Source: HGM04593 sp045592125 | GTDB taxonomy: Bacteria; Bacteroidota; Bacteroidia; Bacteroidales; Bacteroidaceae | Direction of reading: 5' to 3' | DNA: 64,000 nt | NCBI GenBank assembly: GCA_045592125.1 | Contig: JAZNUE010000042.1 | Location: 118,262-182,261 of the forward strand | Shown here: positions 34,201 to 42,015 of the stretch, one piece after another | How the letters are laid out: each line of letters begins with the position of its first letter | Numbering within the stretch: position 1 is the first letter of the stretch | Translations under genes and position numbers: made by a program | Notes under the pieces: model-generated | What the model was told of the DNA's origin: nothing | What the model saw: only the letters and a program-made list of their open reading frames with translations | The model's database searches: none

Positions 34201-35448
34201 GCCGTAACCGTTCATTTCAAGGCATGAAGGAACGCTTATCTTGTCCCATGACGAAACATCGACATCGTCGCCCCAGAATGTCTCCTTGCCCGGGCGCTGG
34301 GCAACGCTTTCTACCCAATTGAGGTTCCAGGTGCCGTTGAGACTCAAGTACTCGGCATTCTGCGGTTCAATCCAAGGTAATTCATAACGCTCGTCGCCCT
34401 TCATCTTATCCACCGATGAGTATGGCATGTATGTTGCATGGCCGTCCTCCTTGTTCTCCCCGAAGAATGTTTCATCTTCCCACACATTGGGCATGGGAAT
34501 GTCATCGGGATATACCTGTACAAGTTCAAACAAGGAACCGCTGCTGTATCCATTGGTCATCGAGAGGTTCTGCCCGTCGGCTTTCATGCCATACCATGTG
34601 GTGCTTGTCTTTGCATTTATTTTGTATACGCCCTTCTCACCCTCTACAGGGATAAACTGCAACTGCTGGTTCGCGTTGGTGTATGAAGGGTCCCATAAAA
34701 GAGGGTAGTTCTTGCCGCCTAAAGAGGCATCAATGGCCTTGCCGGAATAAGGATTGTAGAATTGACAATATTCCACCCCATTTGCATTGCGGCGCAACTG
34801 CCATACGAAATTTGCATTGCTGTTCTCATTGTAATTGTCAAGATATATTCTTGCGTCATTCGCGTTGTTGCCACGGGTGTTCAGTGCCATACCGCTCGAT
34901 TTCTCACGGATAATGAAATAGCGTCCCATTACAGGCAGGTTCTCAATTTTCTTGTTCTTTATGTATTCCAAACGGAAATATGTAGATTCACCGCTTGCCT
35001 CTTTAGCCATGACAATTGAGGCGTCATCCTGTACCTGCATCACATATGTGTGGTCATTCTTGCATAGCAACTGTATAATGCCTTCGGCTTCGTTTATGAC
35101 ATTTATGTAGAAAGCCTGGTTGTCGCTGCACGTTCCTTCCCACTGCAACAGTCTGCCGGGTTCGCTTGTCATGTCTATGGCCTGGCCATAGTTGTCATTG
35201 TATAGTGTAAACAGAGGCTCTTTAGCCGAAAGGGAGACGAATGTCCACTCTTGTCCTTTGGAGGCCTCGTCAACGGTTGCAGTACTCAAGTTCGTGTTGT
35301 GTGTAGCAACGTCGCCATTGGTGATTGCCTTTCCGGTAGCAACACTCACAAGACGGAACACGTCGCCGTCGTTAACGCTCTGTGCATTGGCACTGAAGAA
35401 TGTCATGCCGATAAACAGCAATAACATCATGATACGTGATTTTGTCAT
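31285..35448 (-). CDS. Secreted GH2 beta-galactosidase-like enzyme with N-terminal lectin-like domains
   Basis: A 1387-residue protein with a signal peptide (about 1-22, ending ANAQ). Residues about 25-320 carry two ricin/beta-trefoil-like modules, then the GH2 sugar-binding, Ig-like and barrel domains of the LacZ type. The acid/base Glu is in WSLGNESGGG (about residue 789) and the nucleophile Glu in FMCEYAHAMGNAVG (about 854), followed by the beta-galactosidase small-chain domain. The C-terminus ends with a sorting-like tail (IYDLQGRRI..PGIYIINGKK). It likely trims terminal galactose outside the cell. The GH84 gene starts 47 bases downstream in the same direction. Confidence 0.92.
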   Translation of the reverse strand: MTKSRIMMLLLFIGMTFFSANAQSVNDGDVFRLVSVATGKAITNGDVATHNTNLSTATVDEASKGQEWTFVSLSAKEPLFTLYNDNYGQAIDMTSEPGRLLQWEGTCSDNQAFYINVINEAEGIIQLLCKNDHTYVMQVQDDASIVMAKEASGESTYFRLEYIKNKKIENLPVMGRYFIIREKSSGMALNTRGNNANDARIYLDNYNENSNANFVWQLRRNANGVEYCQFYNPYSGKAIDASLGGKNYPLLWDPSYTNANQQLQFIPVEGEKGVYKINAKTSTTWYGMKADGQNLSMTNGYSSGSLFELVQVYPDDIPMPNVWEDETFFGENKEDGHATYMPYSSVDKMKGDERYELPWIEPQNAEYLSLNGTWNLNWVESVAQRPGKETFWGDDVDVSSWDKISVPSCLEMNGYGDPLYINVEYAFNNNPPMIEMKNGLLNSVASYRRDFDLPAEWNDKRLFLHFDGIYGAVFIWMNGKYVGYTQSGNNDAEFDITGHARQGKNNVCVQVIRWSDASYLEGQDMWHMSGIHRDVYLFATPKTFVRDHYITSSLDAASGYTAGSMNVAVEMDNRDGAAASKSVEVSLIAPDGSEMTKKSVEFDFAEGETSKVADVAFDGLSGLLPWTAETPNLYTVVVAQKNAAGNEEHVFSTKYGFRDIAIKNGLVYINGEKVLFKGANLQDTHPVTGRTVDIETMLNDVKMFKQANMNTVRTSHYPRQAKMNAMFDYYGLYCMDEADVECHYNWDKGKEAGGITNEESWRAQYIDRTVRMVYRDRNFPSIIFWSLGNESGGGKNFQHTYAAARALDARPIHYEGATRAGTAHTDIWSVMYPTLEKVDKDANSNSKGQPYFMCEYAHAMGNAVGNLQEYWDLIENSKYGIGGCIWDWADQSIYDYEDIKNGTLKVNGMNKYRTGFDYPGPHQGNFVNNGLVTADRAWSPELTNVKYVYQYIKFKGYDVASRNLTIKNDYDFISLDKFCIEYSVLIDGKAVENGRVDIPEVSPGDETILNIPYKTEPVSGKEMLLNIKVCCKEEVSWAESGYCVATEQYTLAERDTTAFAMNPDEELTLTETAQGYSVKSSRMEMTFKTDGTMLSWVVEGNSLIEVGPEYGNYRWIENDKPTETLNQYAVGPGIKSKSATFRLSDDKKQAVVEVNASTWCSDYKFVYTITADGAMLIDASYTATVSDARRIGMTMEFPADFEFVEYYAYGPYENYVDRRGGSTLGRYRTTVSDMFEPYPMPQSMGNREGLRDLLIFNPEEEIGISVHTRGNVAFSLQYYSDEHLKKTDHIWELEKGNVYAHFDCYQKGIGNGSCNEVATIDKYLIKNGAKYNCSLLFTPVMDTETGISEVKGENGKLTGIYDLQGRRIETVSRPGIYIINGKKAFVK

Positions 35449-35529
35449 AGTTATATAGTGTTATTTTCTTGTTCTTATATGAAATTTTTTGTAAAGATAT
35501 GTAATTTGGTCCAATTCAGCAAATTTTAT

Positions 35530-35537
35530 TATCTTTG
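35530..35537 (+). promoter_or_regulatory. -7 promoter element of surE-lpxB
   Basis: TATCTTTG matches TAnnTTTG and lies 21 bases before the surE ATG, which leaves only a very short leader. Confidence 0.6.
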
Positions 35538-35558
35538 CATTTGTAAAATAAATATGCT

Positions 35559-36329
35559 ATGAAAAAAAGACCTTTGATATTGGTTTCCAACGATGATGGC
35601 TATCAGGCTAAAGGAATCAATTGTCTTGTTGGCGTGTTGCGCGAGTTCGGAGACGTGGATGTCTGTGCTCCGCACAAAGGCCGTTCGGGGCAAGGCTGTG
35701 CCATAACCAGCGAAGTGCCGGTGAAGTTGACTCCCATTACAGATGATTGGGATGCTCCTGTTCGAATATATGCCTGTACTGGCACTCCCTGCGATTGTGT
35801 AAAGGCTGCAATTGATGGAAGGATGGCCGGATACGACCTCGTTGTCGGTGGTATAAACCACGGTGACAACTCTGCAGTCAATGCCCACTATTCAGGTACT
35901 ATGGGAGTTGTGCTTGAAGGCTGTATGAAAGGAATCCCATCAGTTGCCTTCTCGCTCTGCTCGCACGACCCTGATGCTGATTTCACCCCGACATATGACG
36001 TAATACGCAGGATTGTTGCAAGGGTGCTTGAAAAAGGACTCCCCAAAGGCAGTTGTCTCAATGTCAATTTCCCCGATTCGCCGTCTTATGCGGGTATCAA
36101 GGTTTGTCGCCAGGCTATGGGACGCTGGGTCAACGAATGGGAATCTAAGGATGACCCGCGTGGCAGCAACGGGAAGTGGCTGTTTCTCACCGGTGAATTT
36201 GTGGTAGATGACACTGACCCTGAAGCCGACCGTGTGGCGCTTGACAATAACTATGTGACGATAACCCCGATTTCCATAGATATGACCGACTACAAGTTGC
36301 TTGCCGAAATGAAGCAGTGGGAACTTTGA
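35559..36329 (+). CDS. surE: 5'/3'-nucleotidase SurE
   Basis: A 256-residue member of the SurE family. The metal site is built by ILVSNDDGYQAKGI (Asp-Asp near residues 11-12), a Ser in the GRSGQG loop and GGINHGDNSAVNAHYSGTMG. It is a cytoplasmic nucleotidase active on 5' and 3' nucleotides. It lies 13 bases upstream of lpxB on the same strand. The glycosidase pair separates it from parA. Confidence 0.95.
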   Translation: MKKRPLILVSNDDGYQAKGINCLVGVLREFGDVDVCAPHKGRSGQGCAITSEVPVKLTPITDDWDAPVRIYACTGTPCDCVKAAIDGRMAGYDLVVGGINHGDNSAVNAHYSGTMGVVLEGCMKGIPSVAFSLCSHDPDADFTPTYDVIRRIVARVLEKGLPKGSCLNVNFPDSPSYAGIKVCRQAMGRWVNEWESKDDPRGSNGKWLFLTGEFVVDDTDPEADRVALDNNYVTITPISIDMTDYKLLAEMKQWEL

Positions 36330-36342
36330 TTGATAAAGGGTT

Positions 36343-37485
36343 ATGAAGTATTATCTCATAGCAGGCGAGGCGTCGGGTGACCTTCATGCCTCAAATCTCA
36401 TGAAAGCGATAAAGGCAGTCGACCGGGAGGCCGAATTCCGTTTCTTCGGTGGTGACCTCATGTCGGCAGTGGGCGGTGAACGTGTGAAACATTATCGCGA
36501 CACGGCATTCATGGGTTTTGTGCCTGTCCTGTTGCATTTGCGTTCCATTTTCTCCAATATGCGCATGTGTAAGAAGGATGTCATCGCATGGAATCCCGAT
36601 GTGCTCATTCTTGTCGACTATCCCGGGTTTAACCTGTCGATAGCGGAATATATCCACAAGAATACCGACATTCCTGTATACTATTATATCTCGCCCAAAA
36701 TATGGGCCTGGAAGGAACATCGCATAAAAAACATAAAGCGCGATGTCGACGAACTCTTCTCGATACTGCCTTTTGAAATCGAGTTCTTCGAGAAGAAACA
36801 TGATTACAAGATAAACTATGTGGGTAACCCTTGCGTTGACGCTGTCGATTTTTTTCGCAAAAATGCTCCCGAGGGTCGTGATTCATTCATCAGGCGCAAC
36901 AATATCCCCGACAAACCCATTGTGGCTCTGTTGGCAGGCAGCCGCAAGCAGGAAATTATCGCCAATCTGCCCATGATGATTGAGGCCATGAAGGAGTATC
37001 CCGGGTATCAGCCTGTGATAGCAGGGGCGCCCGGTATTGACAGGGATTTCTATAAACCTTATCTCGAAGAGGGTGCCTGCATTGTCTTTGGCGAGACATA
37101 CAATATCCTGAATAATGCCCATGCCGCCCTTGTGACATCGGGTACGGCAACCCTTGAAGCCGGAATATTCCGTGTGCCCCAGGTTGTGTGCTATGCTACC
37201 CCTATGGCGCGTCTTTACTCCTGGCTCAAGAAACATTTCCTCAAAGTGAAATTCGTCTCTTTAGTGAACCTTATTGCCGGTAAGGAGGTTGTGCGTGAAC
37301 TTGTTGCAGCCGACATGTGTCTTGAGAATGTAAAGACCGAGATTGGCAAATTGTTGCCGGCCGCCAGCAAAGAAAGAGCGGCTATGCTCAAAGAGTATGA
37401 CCGCATGCTTGAAATCCTTGGCGGGGCGGGTGCTTCGGAGCGCGCCGCTGCCAGGATTGTATCGCTGCTTAAAGGACGCCGATGA
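36343..37485 (+). CDS. lpxB: Lipid-A-disaccharide synthase LpxB
   Basis: A 380-residue GT19 glycosyltransferase. The N-terminus has AGEASGDLHASNLM, then FFGGDLMSAVGG and HYRDTAFMGF; the UDP-sugar site region contains LLAGSRKQEI and the conserved GTATLEAG. It joins two acylated glucosamines to make the lipid A disaccharide at the inner membrane. Its 3' end overlaps the convergent cdsA gene by 17 bases, so no separate terminator fits between them. Confidence 0.96.
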   Translation: MKYYLIAGEASGDLHASNLMKAIKAVDREAEFRFFGGDLMSAVGGERVKHYRDTAFMGFVPVLLHLRSIFSNMRMCKKDVIAWNPDVLILVDYPGFNLSIAEYIHKNTDIPVYYYISPKIWAWKEHRIKNIKRDVDELFSILPFEIEFFEKKHDYKINYVGNPCVDAVDFFRKNAPEGRDSFIRRNNIPDKPIVALLAGSRKQEIIANLPMMIEAMKEYPGYQPVIAGAPGIDRDFYKPYLEEGACIVFGETYNILNNAHAALVTSGTATLEAGIFRVPQVVCYATPMARLYSWLKKHFLKVKFVSLVNLIAGKEVVRELVAADMCLENVKTEIGKLLPAASKERAAMLKEYDRMLEILGGAGASERAAARIVSLLKGRR

Positions 37486-38305
37486 GGGAAAGGTAAAGTA
37501 TCACGCTTGGCGTTGCGAGTATAGTGCTGTCGAAGCGGTCGAGTACGCCACCGTGTCCGGGCAACAGTGTGCCCGAATCCTTGATTTGCATTTCGCGTTT
37601 CATGCACGACTCTATGAGGTCGCCCAGTGTGGCGGTTGCAACAACCGTCGCTGCCATTCCTGTCCACTCCCATACGTTCATTATGTCCCAGATGTATGAA
37701 AGCGCCACGCCGGCTCCCATTGCCACAATGGCACCGCCGGCAAAACCTTCCCATGTCTTCTTGGGAGATACACGCTCGAACATCTTGTGACGGCCAATTG
37801 TGCAGCCTACGCAGAAGGCTCCTGTGTCGTTGCACCATATGAAGATGAATATGCATAGCGGCAGAATGAAACTGTATGTGTCACCTGCTCTGGCGCCAGC
37901 AGTGGCCAGTATGTTGAGCATGGCAAACGGCAGTGCTGCATATACCTGGCTCAGAGTGAAGTATGCAAGGTTGTCGAGCTTGCTGCCCTTTGTGCCGAAG
38001 ATTTGCTGCATGAACACGAACAGTACCAGTGCAATGTACGGCATGAAAACAAGCAGGGCATGCTCAATGCCTGCGTGGAATATTGCATAGAATGCCGCAA
38101 AGAGATAGCCTCCGCCAAGTATCGCCAGCCATTTGCTGAAAATCGTGTTCTTGTGCTTGGCAACAAGTGTGCAGAACTCTCTTGCCGAGAGCATTGTCAC
38201 AATGAGGAACAGTATTCCGAAACTGGTCTTTCCCAGCCACATTGAACCTATGAGCACAATGCCGAATACAAGGCCTGTAGCTACGCGGATAAGGAAGTTC
38301 TTCAT
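37469..38305 (-). CDS. cdsA: Phosphatidate cytidylyltransferase
   Basis: A 278-residue integral membrane protein with about eight predicted helices. The family signature is complete near the C-terminus: ESCMKREMQIKDSGTLLPGH followed by GGVLDRFDS. It makes CDP-diacylglycerol, the precursor of phospholipids. It is the last gene of rsfS-ftsH-cdsA, 31 bases from the ftsH stop. Confidence 0.95.
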   Translation of the reverse strand: MKNFLIRVATGLVFGIVLIGSMWLGKTSFGILFLIVTMLSAREFCTLVAKHKNTIFSKWLAILGGGYLFAAFYAIFHAGIEHALLVFMPYIALVLFVFMQQIFGTKGSKLDNLAYFTLSQVYAALPFAMLNILATAGARAGDTYSFILPLCIFIFIWCNDTGAFCVGCTIGRHKMFERVSPKKTWEGFAGGAIVAMGAGVALSYIWDIMNVWEWTGMAATVVATATLGDLIESCMKREMQIKDSGTLLPGHGGVLDRFDSTILATPSVILYLSLIGVL

Positions 38306-38336
38306 GTCTTTGTAAGGTGTTTGCTGTTTTATCTTC

Positions 38337-40319
38337 TTATTCGTTTGTGGTGTCAGCGGGTGCAGGCCCTACAGGTGGTTCAGGTGGCGCAACAGGGGCA
38401 GTGCTGCTCTCGTTGCTCTCGAAGATTTCCTCGCTGCGTGAGGCCCATGGGCGCTTGCCGAATATTTTCTCTACATCCTCGGCAAAGATTACCTCTCTCT
38501 CGACCAGAATCCTGGCAAGTTCGGCATGCCCCTCCCTGTGCTCGCTCAGCAAGGCCTTGGCCCTTTCGTACTGCTCGGTAATCATCTTGTGCACCTCGGT
38601 GTCAATTGCCTCGGCTGTCTTCTCGCTGTATGGGCGGCTGAACGAGTATTCCTGGTTGTTGTAGTAGCATAGGTTCGACAGCCTTTCGCTCATGCCGGCA
38701 TAGGCCACCATTGCATAGGCCTGCTTGGTCACGCGCTCAAGGTCATTCATGGCGCCAGTAGAGATTTGTCCAATGACGGTCTCCTCGGCAGCGCGTCCGC
38801 CAAGGATGGCGCACATCTCGTCGAGCATTTGCTCCTTTGTGGTTATCTGGCGCTCTTCGGGCATGTACCATGCTGCTCCCAAGGCCCGTCCTCGCGGCAC
38901 AATGGTTACCTTTATTAGCGGGTTAGCATGCTCCAGGAACCATGATATTGTGGCATGGCCTGCCTCGTGTATCGCAATGGCCTCCTTCTCTTTCTGTGTG
39001 AGCACCTTTGTCTTTTTCTCAAGGCCGCCAATTATGCGGTCGATGGCATCAAGGAAATCCTGCTTGCCAATGGCCTTCTTGTGCTTGCGCGCAGCTATCA
39101 GGGCTGCCTCGTTGCACACGTTGGCTATGTCGGCACCCGAGAACCCTGGTGTCTGGCGCGACAGCAGGTCTACATCAACCGTCGGGTCAAGCTTGAGCGG
39201 GCGCATGTGAACGCCGAAGATAGCCTTGCGTTCGTTAAGGTCGGGCAGGTCAACATGTATCTGCCTGTCGAAGCGTCCTGCGCGCAGCAGTGCCTTGTCA
39301 AGGATGTCGGCGCGGTTGGTCGCTGCAATTACTATAATTCCGCTGTTTGTACCGAAACCGTCCATTTCGGTGAGCAGCTGGTTGAGCGTGCTCTCGCGCT
39401 CGTCATTGCCGCCCATCGAGGGGTTCTTGCCACGGGCGCGCCCCACGGCGTCAATCTCGTCAATGAATATAATGCATGGCGCCTTCTCCTTTGCCTGGCG
39501 GAACAGGTCTCTCACGCGCGACGCGCCCACGCCCACGAACATCTCAACAAAGTCGGAACCCGACATTGAGAAGAACGGCACGTTCGCCTCGCCTGCAACG
39601 GCCTTTGCCAGCAGGGTCTTTCCTGTTCCCGGAGGCCCTACAAGGAGCGCTCCCTTGGGGATTTTTCCGCCAAGCTCGGTATATATCCTTGGGTTTTTAA
39701 GGAAGTCGACAATCTCCTTTACTTCCTGCTTTGCGCCTTCCTGGCCTGCGACATCCTTGAACGTTATGCTCTGTGTGCTGTTGCTCTTGTCAAAGAGCCT
39801 GGCCTGCGACTTGCCCACATTGAACACGCCGCCTTGCCCGCCGCCTCCGCCGCTCATGCGGCGCATGATGAACATCCAGAAGACGATTATGAGAATGAAC
39901 GGCCCCACGCTCCAGAGGAAGTTGCTCAGGAACCCTTCGTCCTTCCTGTAGGTCAGCGTGCCGTCAAACTTCACGTGCCCGTTCTCGTCGGGCTGTTTCA
40001 TCTCAAAGATGTAGGTGTCGAAGTTGTCGGCCGACCCAATAGTTGTCACCACCATCTGGCGTGACACGCCGTCGGGTCTCGCTTCGGGGAATACGTATGC
40101 GGCCGAGTCCTTCTTCAGGAACGCCTCGGCCTCGCCTTTCTCGTTAACAGTAATCTCTTCAATGTATCCTTTTGCAATGTATTCCCTGAAGTCGGAATAC
40201 TTAACCTCCTTTACCTGGTTGCCGCCTTCTCCGCCAAAAATGTATATAGAAAGGAGCACGCAGCCCGCAACTATGTAGAACCAGGTGAAGTTGAATTTAG
40301 GTCTTGATATTTTTGCCAT
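38337..40319 (-). CDS. ftsH: ATP-dependent zinc metalloprotease FtsH
   Basis: A 660-residue membrane AAA+ protease with two membrane helices (about 10-28 and 120-140) around a periplasmic domain. Walker A is GPPGTGKTLLAKA, Walker B is CIIFIDEIDAVG, and the zinc motif is AIHEAGHAT. The C-terminal tail is rich in Pro and Ala. It degrades misfolded membrane proteins and regulators such as lipid-A enzymes. It lies 40 bases from rsfS. Confidence 0.97.
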   Translation of the reverse strand: MAKISRPKFNFTWFYIVAGCVLLSIYIFGGEGGNQVKEVKYSDFREYIAKGYIEEITVNEKGEAEAFLKKDSAAYVFPEARPDGVSRQMVVTTIGSADNFDTYIFEMKQPDENGHVKFDGTLTYRKDEGFLSNFLWSVGPFILIIVFWMFIMRRMSGGGGGQGGVFNVGKSQARLFDKSNSTQSITFKDVAGQEGAKQEVKEIVDFLKNPRIYTELGGKIPKGALLVGPPGTGKTLLAKAVAGEANVPFFSMSGSDFVEMFVGVGASRVRDLFRQAKEKAPCIIFIDEIDAVGRARGKNPSMGGNDERESTLNQLLTEMDGFGTNSGIIVIAATNRADILDKALLRAGRFDRQIHVDLPDLNERKAIFGVHMRPLKLDPTVDVDLLSRQTPGFSGADIANVCNEAALIAARKHKKAIGKQDFLDAIDRIIGGLEKKTKVLTQKEKEAIAIHEAGHATISWFLEHANPLIKVTIVPRGRALGAAWYMPEERQITTKEQMLDEMCAILGGRAAEETVIGQISTGAMNDLERVTKQAYAMVAYAGMSERLSNLCYYNNQEYSFSRPYSEKTAEAIDTEVHKMITEQYERAKALLSEHREGHAELARILVEREVIFAEDVEKIFGKRPWASRSEEIFESNESSTAPVAPPEPPVGPAPADTTNE

Positions 40320-40359
40320 ATCCTAGTTGAATAGCCTTTTAGTTGTCTTGTAAATGTTA

Positions 40360-40731
40360 TCAGTCAATGTCGGGGACCTCGGTTATCCTGGCGTCGGCCC
40401 ACAGGTGCTCAATGTCGTAGAAACTGCGCACGTCGGGCAGGAACACGTGTACCAGGATGTCTCCGTAGTCCATAGCCACCCACTGGCTGTTGCGCAGGCC
40501 GTCAATGGCATACGGTTTCTTGCCGCACCTCTCGCGGACCATGTCGGCCACCGAATCGGTAATGGCGCTCACCTGGTTGGGGGAGTTTCCCTGGCATATA
40601 ACAAAGTAGTCGCATACACTGTTGCCAAGGCCCAGCATGTCTACAACGACAATGCCCTTGCCTTTCTTTTCCTGTATACCTTCAACAATCTGTGCGATTA
40701 TCTCTTTCGCTTCAATCTTACTGTTCTGCAT
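40360..40731 (-). CDS. rsfS: Ribosomal silencing factor RsfS
   Basis: A 123-residue protein with the RsfS core (VVDMLGLGNSVCDYFVICQG, AIDGLRNSQWVAMDYGDILVHVF). It binds uL14 and blocks 70S assembly in stationary phase. The frame extends to 40803, but the ATG at 40731 gives the normal family start and is chosen. The promoter at 40867-40874 gives a leader of about 130 bases. Confidence 0.93.
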   Translation of the reverse strand: MQNSKIEAKEIIAQIVEGIQEKKGKGIVVVDMLGLGNSVCDYFVICQGNSPNQVSAITDSVADMVRERCGKKPYAIDGLRNSQWVAMDYGDILVHVFLPDVRSFYDIEHLWADARITEVPDID

Positions 40732-40866
40732 ATATATGAATTTCTTTTTCGTTACATCCGGACAAGTGCAATAAGCGTGCCAAAACGCGTGGTTGCAGCG
40801 CATGCGATGGATTTATGACAAAATGTCCGCCTTTGTGGTTGTAAATATATTCTTGCATGTACATTG

Positions 40867-40874
40867 CAAAGATA
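40867..40874 (-). promoter_or_regulatory. -7 promoter element of rsfS-ftsH-cdsA
   Basis: The minus strand reads TATCTTTG, 136 bases before the rsfS ATG. Confidence 0.55.
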
Positions 40875-40999
40875 CCTTTTTTTTGCCTATAAGAAAATAA
40901 TAGGCCTGCTTTTTGCCCTTTAAACCATGCATTTGAAACTTTTTTTGCAATTTGTGATAAAAAAAGAGCGCAAAATGTTTGTTTTACCAAAAAATGTTG

Positions 41000-41007
41000 T
41001 ACCTTTG
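41000..41007 (+). promoter_or_regulatory. Promoter of tRNA-Gln
   Basis: TACCTTTG at -7, with TTTG at 40978-40981 about 18 bases upstream as the -33 element. The start point would be 10 bases or so before the tRNA. Confidence 0.75.
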
Positions 41008-41023
41008 CAACGCAATTAAGCAT

Positions 41024-41094
41024 TGGGCTATGGTGTAATGGTAACACTGCAGATTCTGGTCCTGCCTTTCCTGGTTCGAGTCCGGGTAGCCCAA
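41024..41094 (+). tRNA. tRNA-Gln (anticodon CUG)
   Basis: A 71-base cloverleaf. Acceptor stem TGGGCTA/TAGCCCA, D arm GTGT/ACAC, anticodon loop TTCTGGT with anticodon CTG, T arm CCTGG/CCGGG with loop TTCGAGT, discriminator A, and no encoded CCA. The anticodon stem closes with an A31-C39 mismatch, which in the usual Gln(TTG) tRNA is A-T. It decodes CAG. Confidence 0.95.
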
Positions 41095-41097
41095 CAG

Positions 41098-41129
41098 AGA
41101 GTTTCAGTTATGCTGGAACTCTTTTTTTT
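41098..41129 (+). terminator. Terminator of tRNA-Gln
   Basis: A 10-bp stem (AGAGTTTCAG with CTGGAACTCT, one G-T pair) with a 5-base loop is followed by a run of T. Confidence 0.9.
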
Positions 41130-41150
41130 ATTTTCGCGCAAGCGAGAGTG

Positions 41151-41185
41151 CAGAGAACAAAGAACAGAGAACAGAGAACAGAGTA
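41151..41185. repeat. 7-bp tandem array (CAGAGAA)
   Basis: Five adjoining heptamers: CAGAGAA, CAAAGAA, CAGAGAA, CAGAGAA, CAGAGTA. It is the same family as the array at 22048-22075, in the opposite orientation. Confidence 0.8.
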
Positions 41186-41199
41186 TATCTAGGTACAAT

Positions 41200-41231
41200 C
41201 ATGTGGCAGGGTCCGCGGACCCTGCCACATG
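41200..41231. repeat. Perfect 32-bp palindrome between tRNA-Gln and the thioredoxin gene
   Basis: Two 16-base halves, CATGTGGCAGGGTCCG and its exact reverse complement, meet with no spacer. For the minus-strand thioredoxin transcript it would form a very stable 3' hairpin; an inverted copy of the gene's last bases (ATGCAGTAAA) overlaps its edge at 41229-41238. Confidence 0.8.
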
Positions 41232-41281
41232 CAGTAAAAGCGGTTCATTTCCCCTTTCCGCCTTCTTTGCCCTTCTGGCCT

Positions 41282-41851
41282 TTACTGCATTATCTTTGCG
41301 ATGTTTTCTGTAATCTCTTCCTTGCTCATCATTCCAATAGCCTTGAGGGGCGCTCCCTCTACAGGTACAAAGAAGAGTGTGGGGATGGATGAGATTCCGT
41401 ATGCCTGGGCAATCTCGGGACTGTTGTCAATGTTTACCTTATATACGTATACCTTGCCAGCATACTCCTTGGCAATCTCTTCAAGCGCGGGGGCGATTCT
41501 CTTGCAGGGACCGCACCAGTCGGCGTAAAAATCAATTACAGCAGGTTTGTCGCCAAGGTACTTCCACTCGGGACTGCTGTAGTCGGCAATCTTGCTCAGG
41601 AATAGCGCGTTGTCTGCTTGAATACAGCCAATGCTAGTGTCGGTTGCCGGCGCGCCCTTGCTTGCGCAATCCTCGCATTCGCCGGCACCGCTCTCGCACT
41701 CGCCGGTGCAATCCTCATGGCTGCCGTCGCAGTCGCTGTGCTGGTGAGTGCACTCTGAATGGCTGCCGTCACATTCGTGTCCCTTCTCCTTGTTCCCGCC
41801 GCAAGATGCCATCACTGCGGCGCAAAGCATTGCATAGAAAATCTTTTTCAT
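41282..41851 (-). CDS. Thioredoxin-domain lipoprotein with Cys/His-rich linker
   Basis: A 189-residue lipoprotein (lipobox VMASC, Cys17). Residues about 22-64 form a linker rich in Cys, His, Asp and Glu with Cys27, 34, 41 and 48 spaced exactly seven apart, then Cys52, 59 and 62, and two HxxCDGSHxxC-like repeats. A thioredoxin domain follows with the active site DWCGPCK (Cys113, Cys116). The thioredoxin part likely reduces periplasmic thiols. The linker looks able to bind metal or serve as a redox reservoir; this is an inference. The promoter is at 41894-41901. Confidence 0.88.
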   Translation of the reverse strand: MKKIFYAMLCAAVMASCGGNKEKGHECDGSHSECTHQHSDCDGSHEDCTGECESGAGECEDCASKGAPATDTSIGCIQADNALFLSKIADYSSPEWKYLGDKPAVIDFYADWCGPCKRIAPALEEIAKEYAGKVYVYKVNIDNSPEIAQAYGISSIPTLFFVPVEGAPLKAIGMMSKEEITENIAKIMQ

Positions 41852-41893
41852 ATTCTTTCGTGATTAGTTTATAAATGGTCATGTATGCAGCTG

Positions 41894-41901
41894 CAAATAT
41901 A
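41894..41901 (-). promoter_or_regulatory. -7 promoter element of the thioredoxin lipoprotein gene
   Basis: The minus strand reads TATATTTG, 43 bases before the ATG, divergent from the TlpA-like gene. Confidence 0.6.
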
Positions 41902-41984
41902 TGCTTTTCCATGATTGCACAAACATACTGGCGTTAAAAAAGGTTGCTTCTGTATGCATTTTTTGAGAATATGGCAGAATGTGT

Positions 41985-41992
41985 TAACTTTG
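41985..41992 (+). promoter_or_regulatory. -7 promoter element of the TlpA-like gene
   Basis: TAACTTTG, with a TTG about 20 bases upstream, lies 24 bases before the ATG at 42016. Confidence 0.65.
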
Positions 41993-42015
41993 CAGTTGTA
42001 AAACAATAGTGAACT

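Noticed and set aside
41151..41185. CRISPR-like array
   Set aside because: The unit is only 7 bp with no spacers.
40978..41290. An integration site at tRNA-Gln
   Set aside because: No integrase, no repeat of the tRNA 3' end and no mobile genes are seen nearby; the palindrome and heptamers are explained as local repeats.
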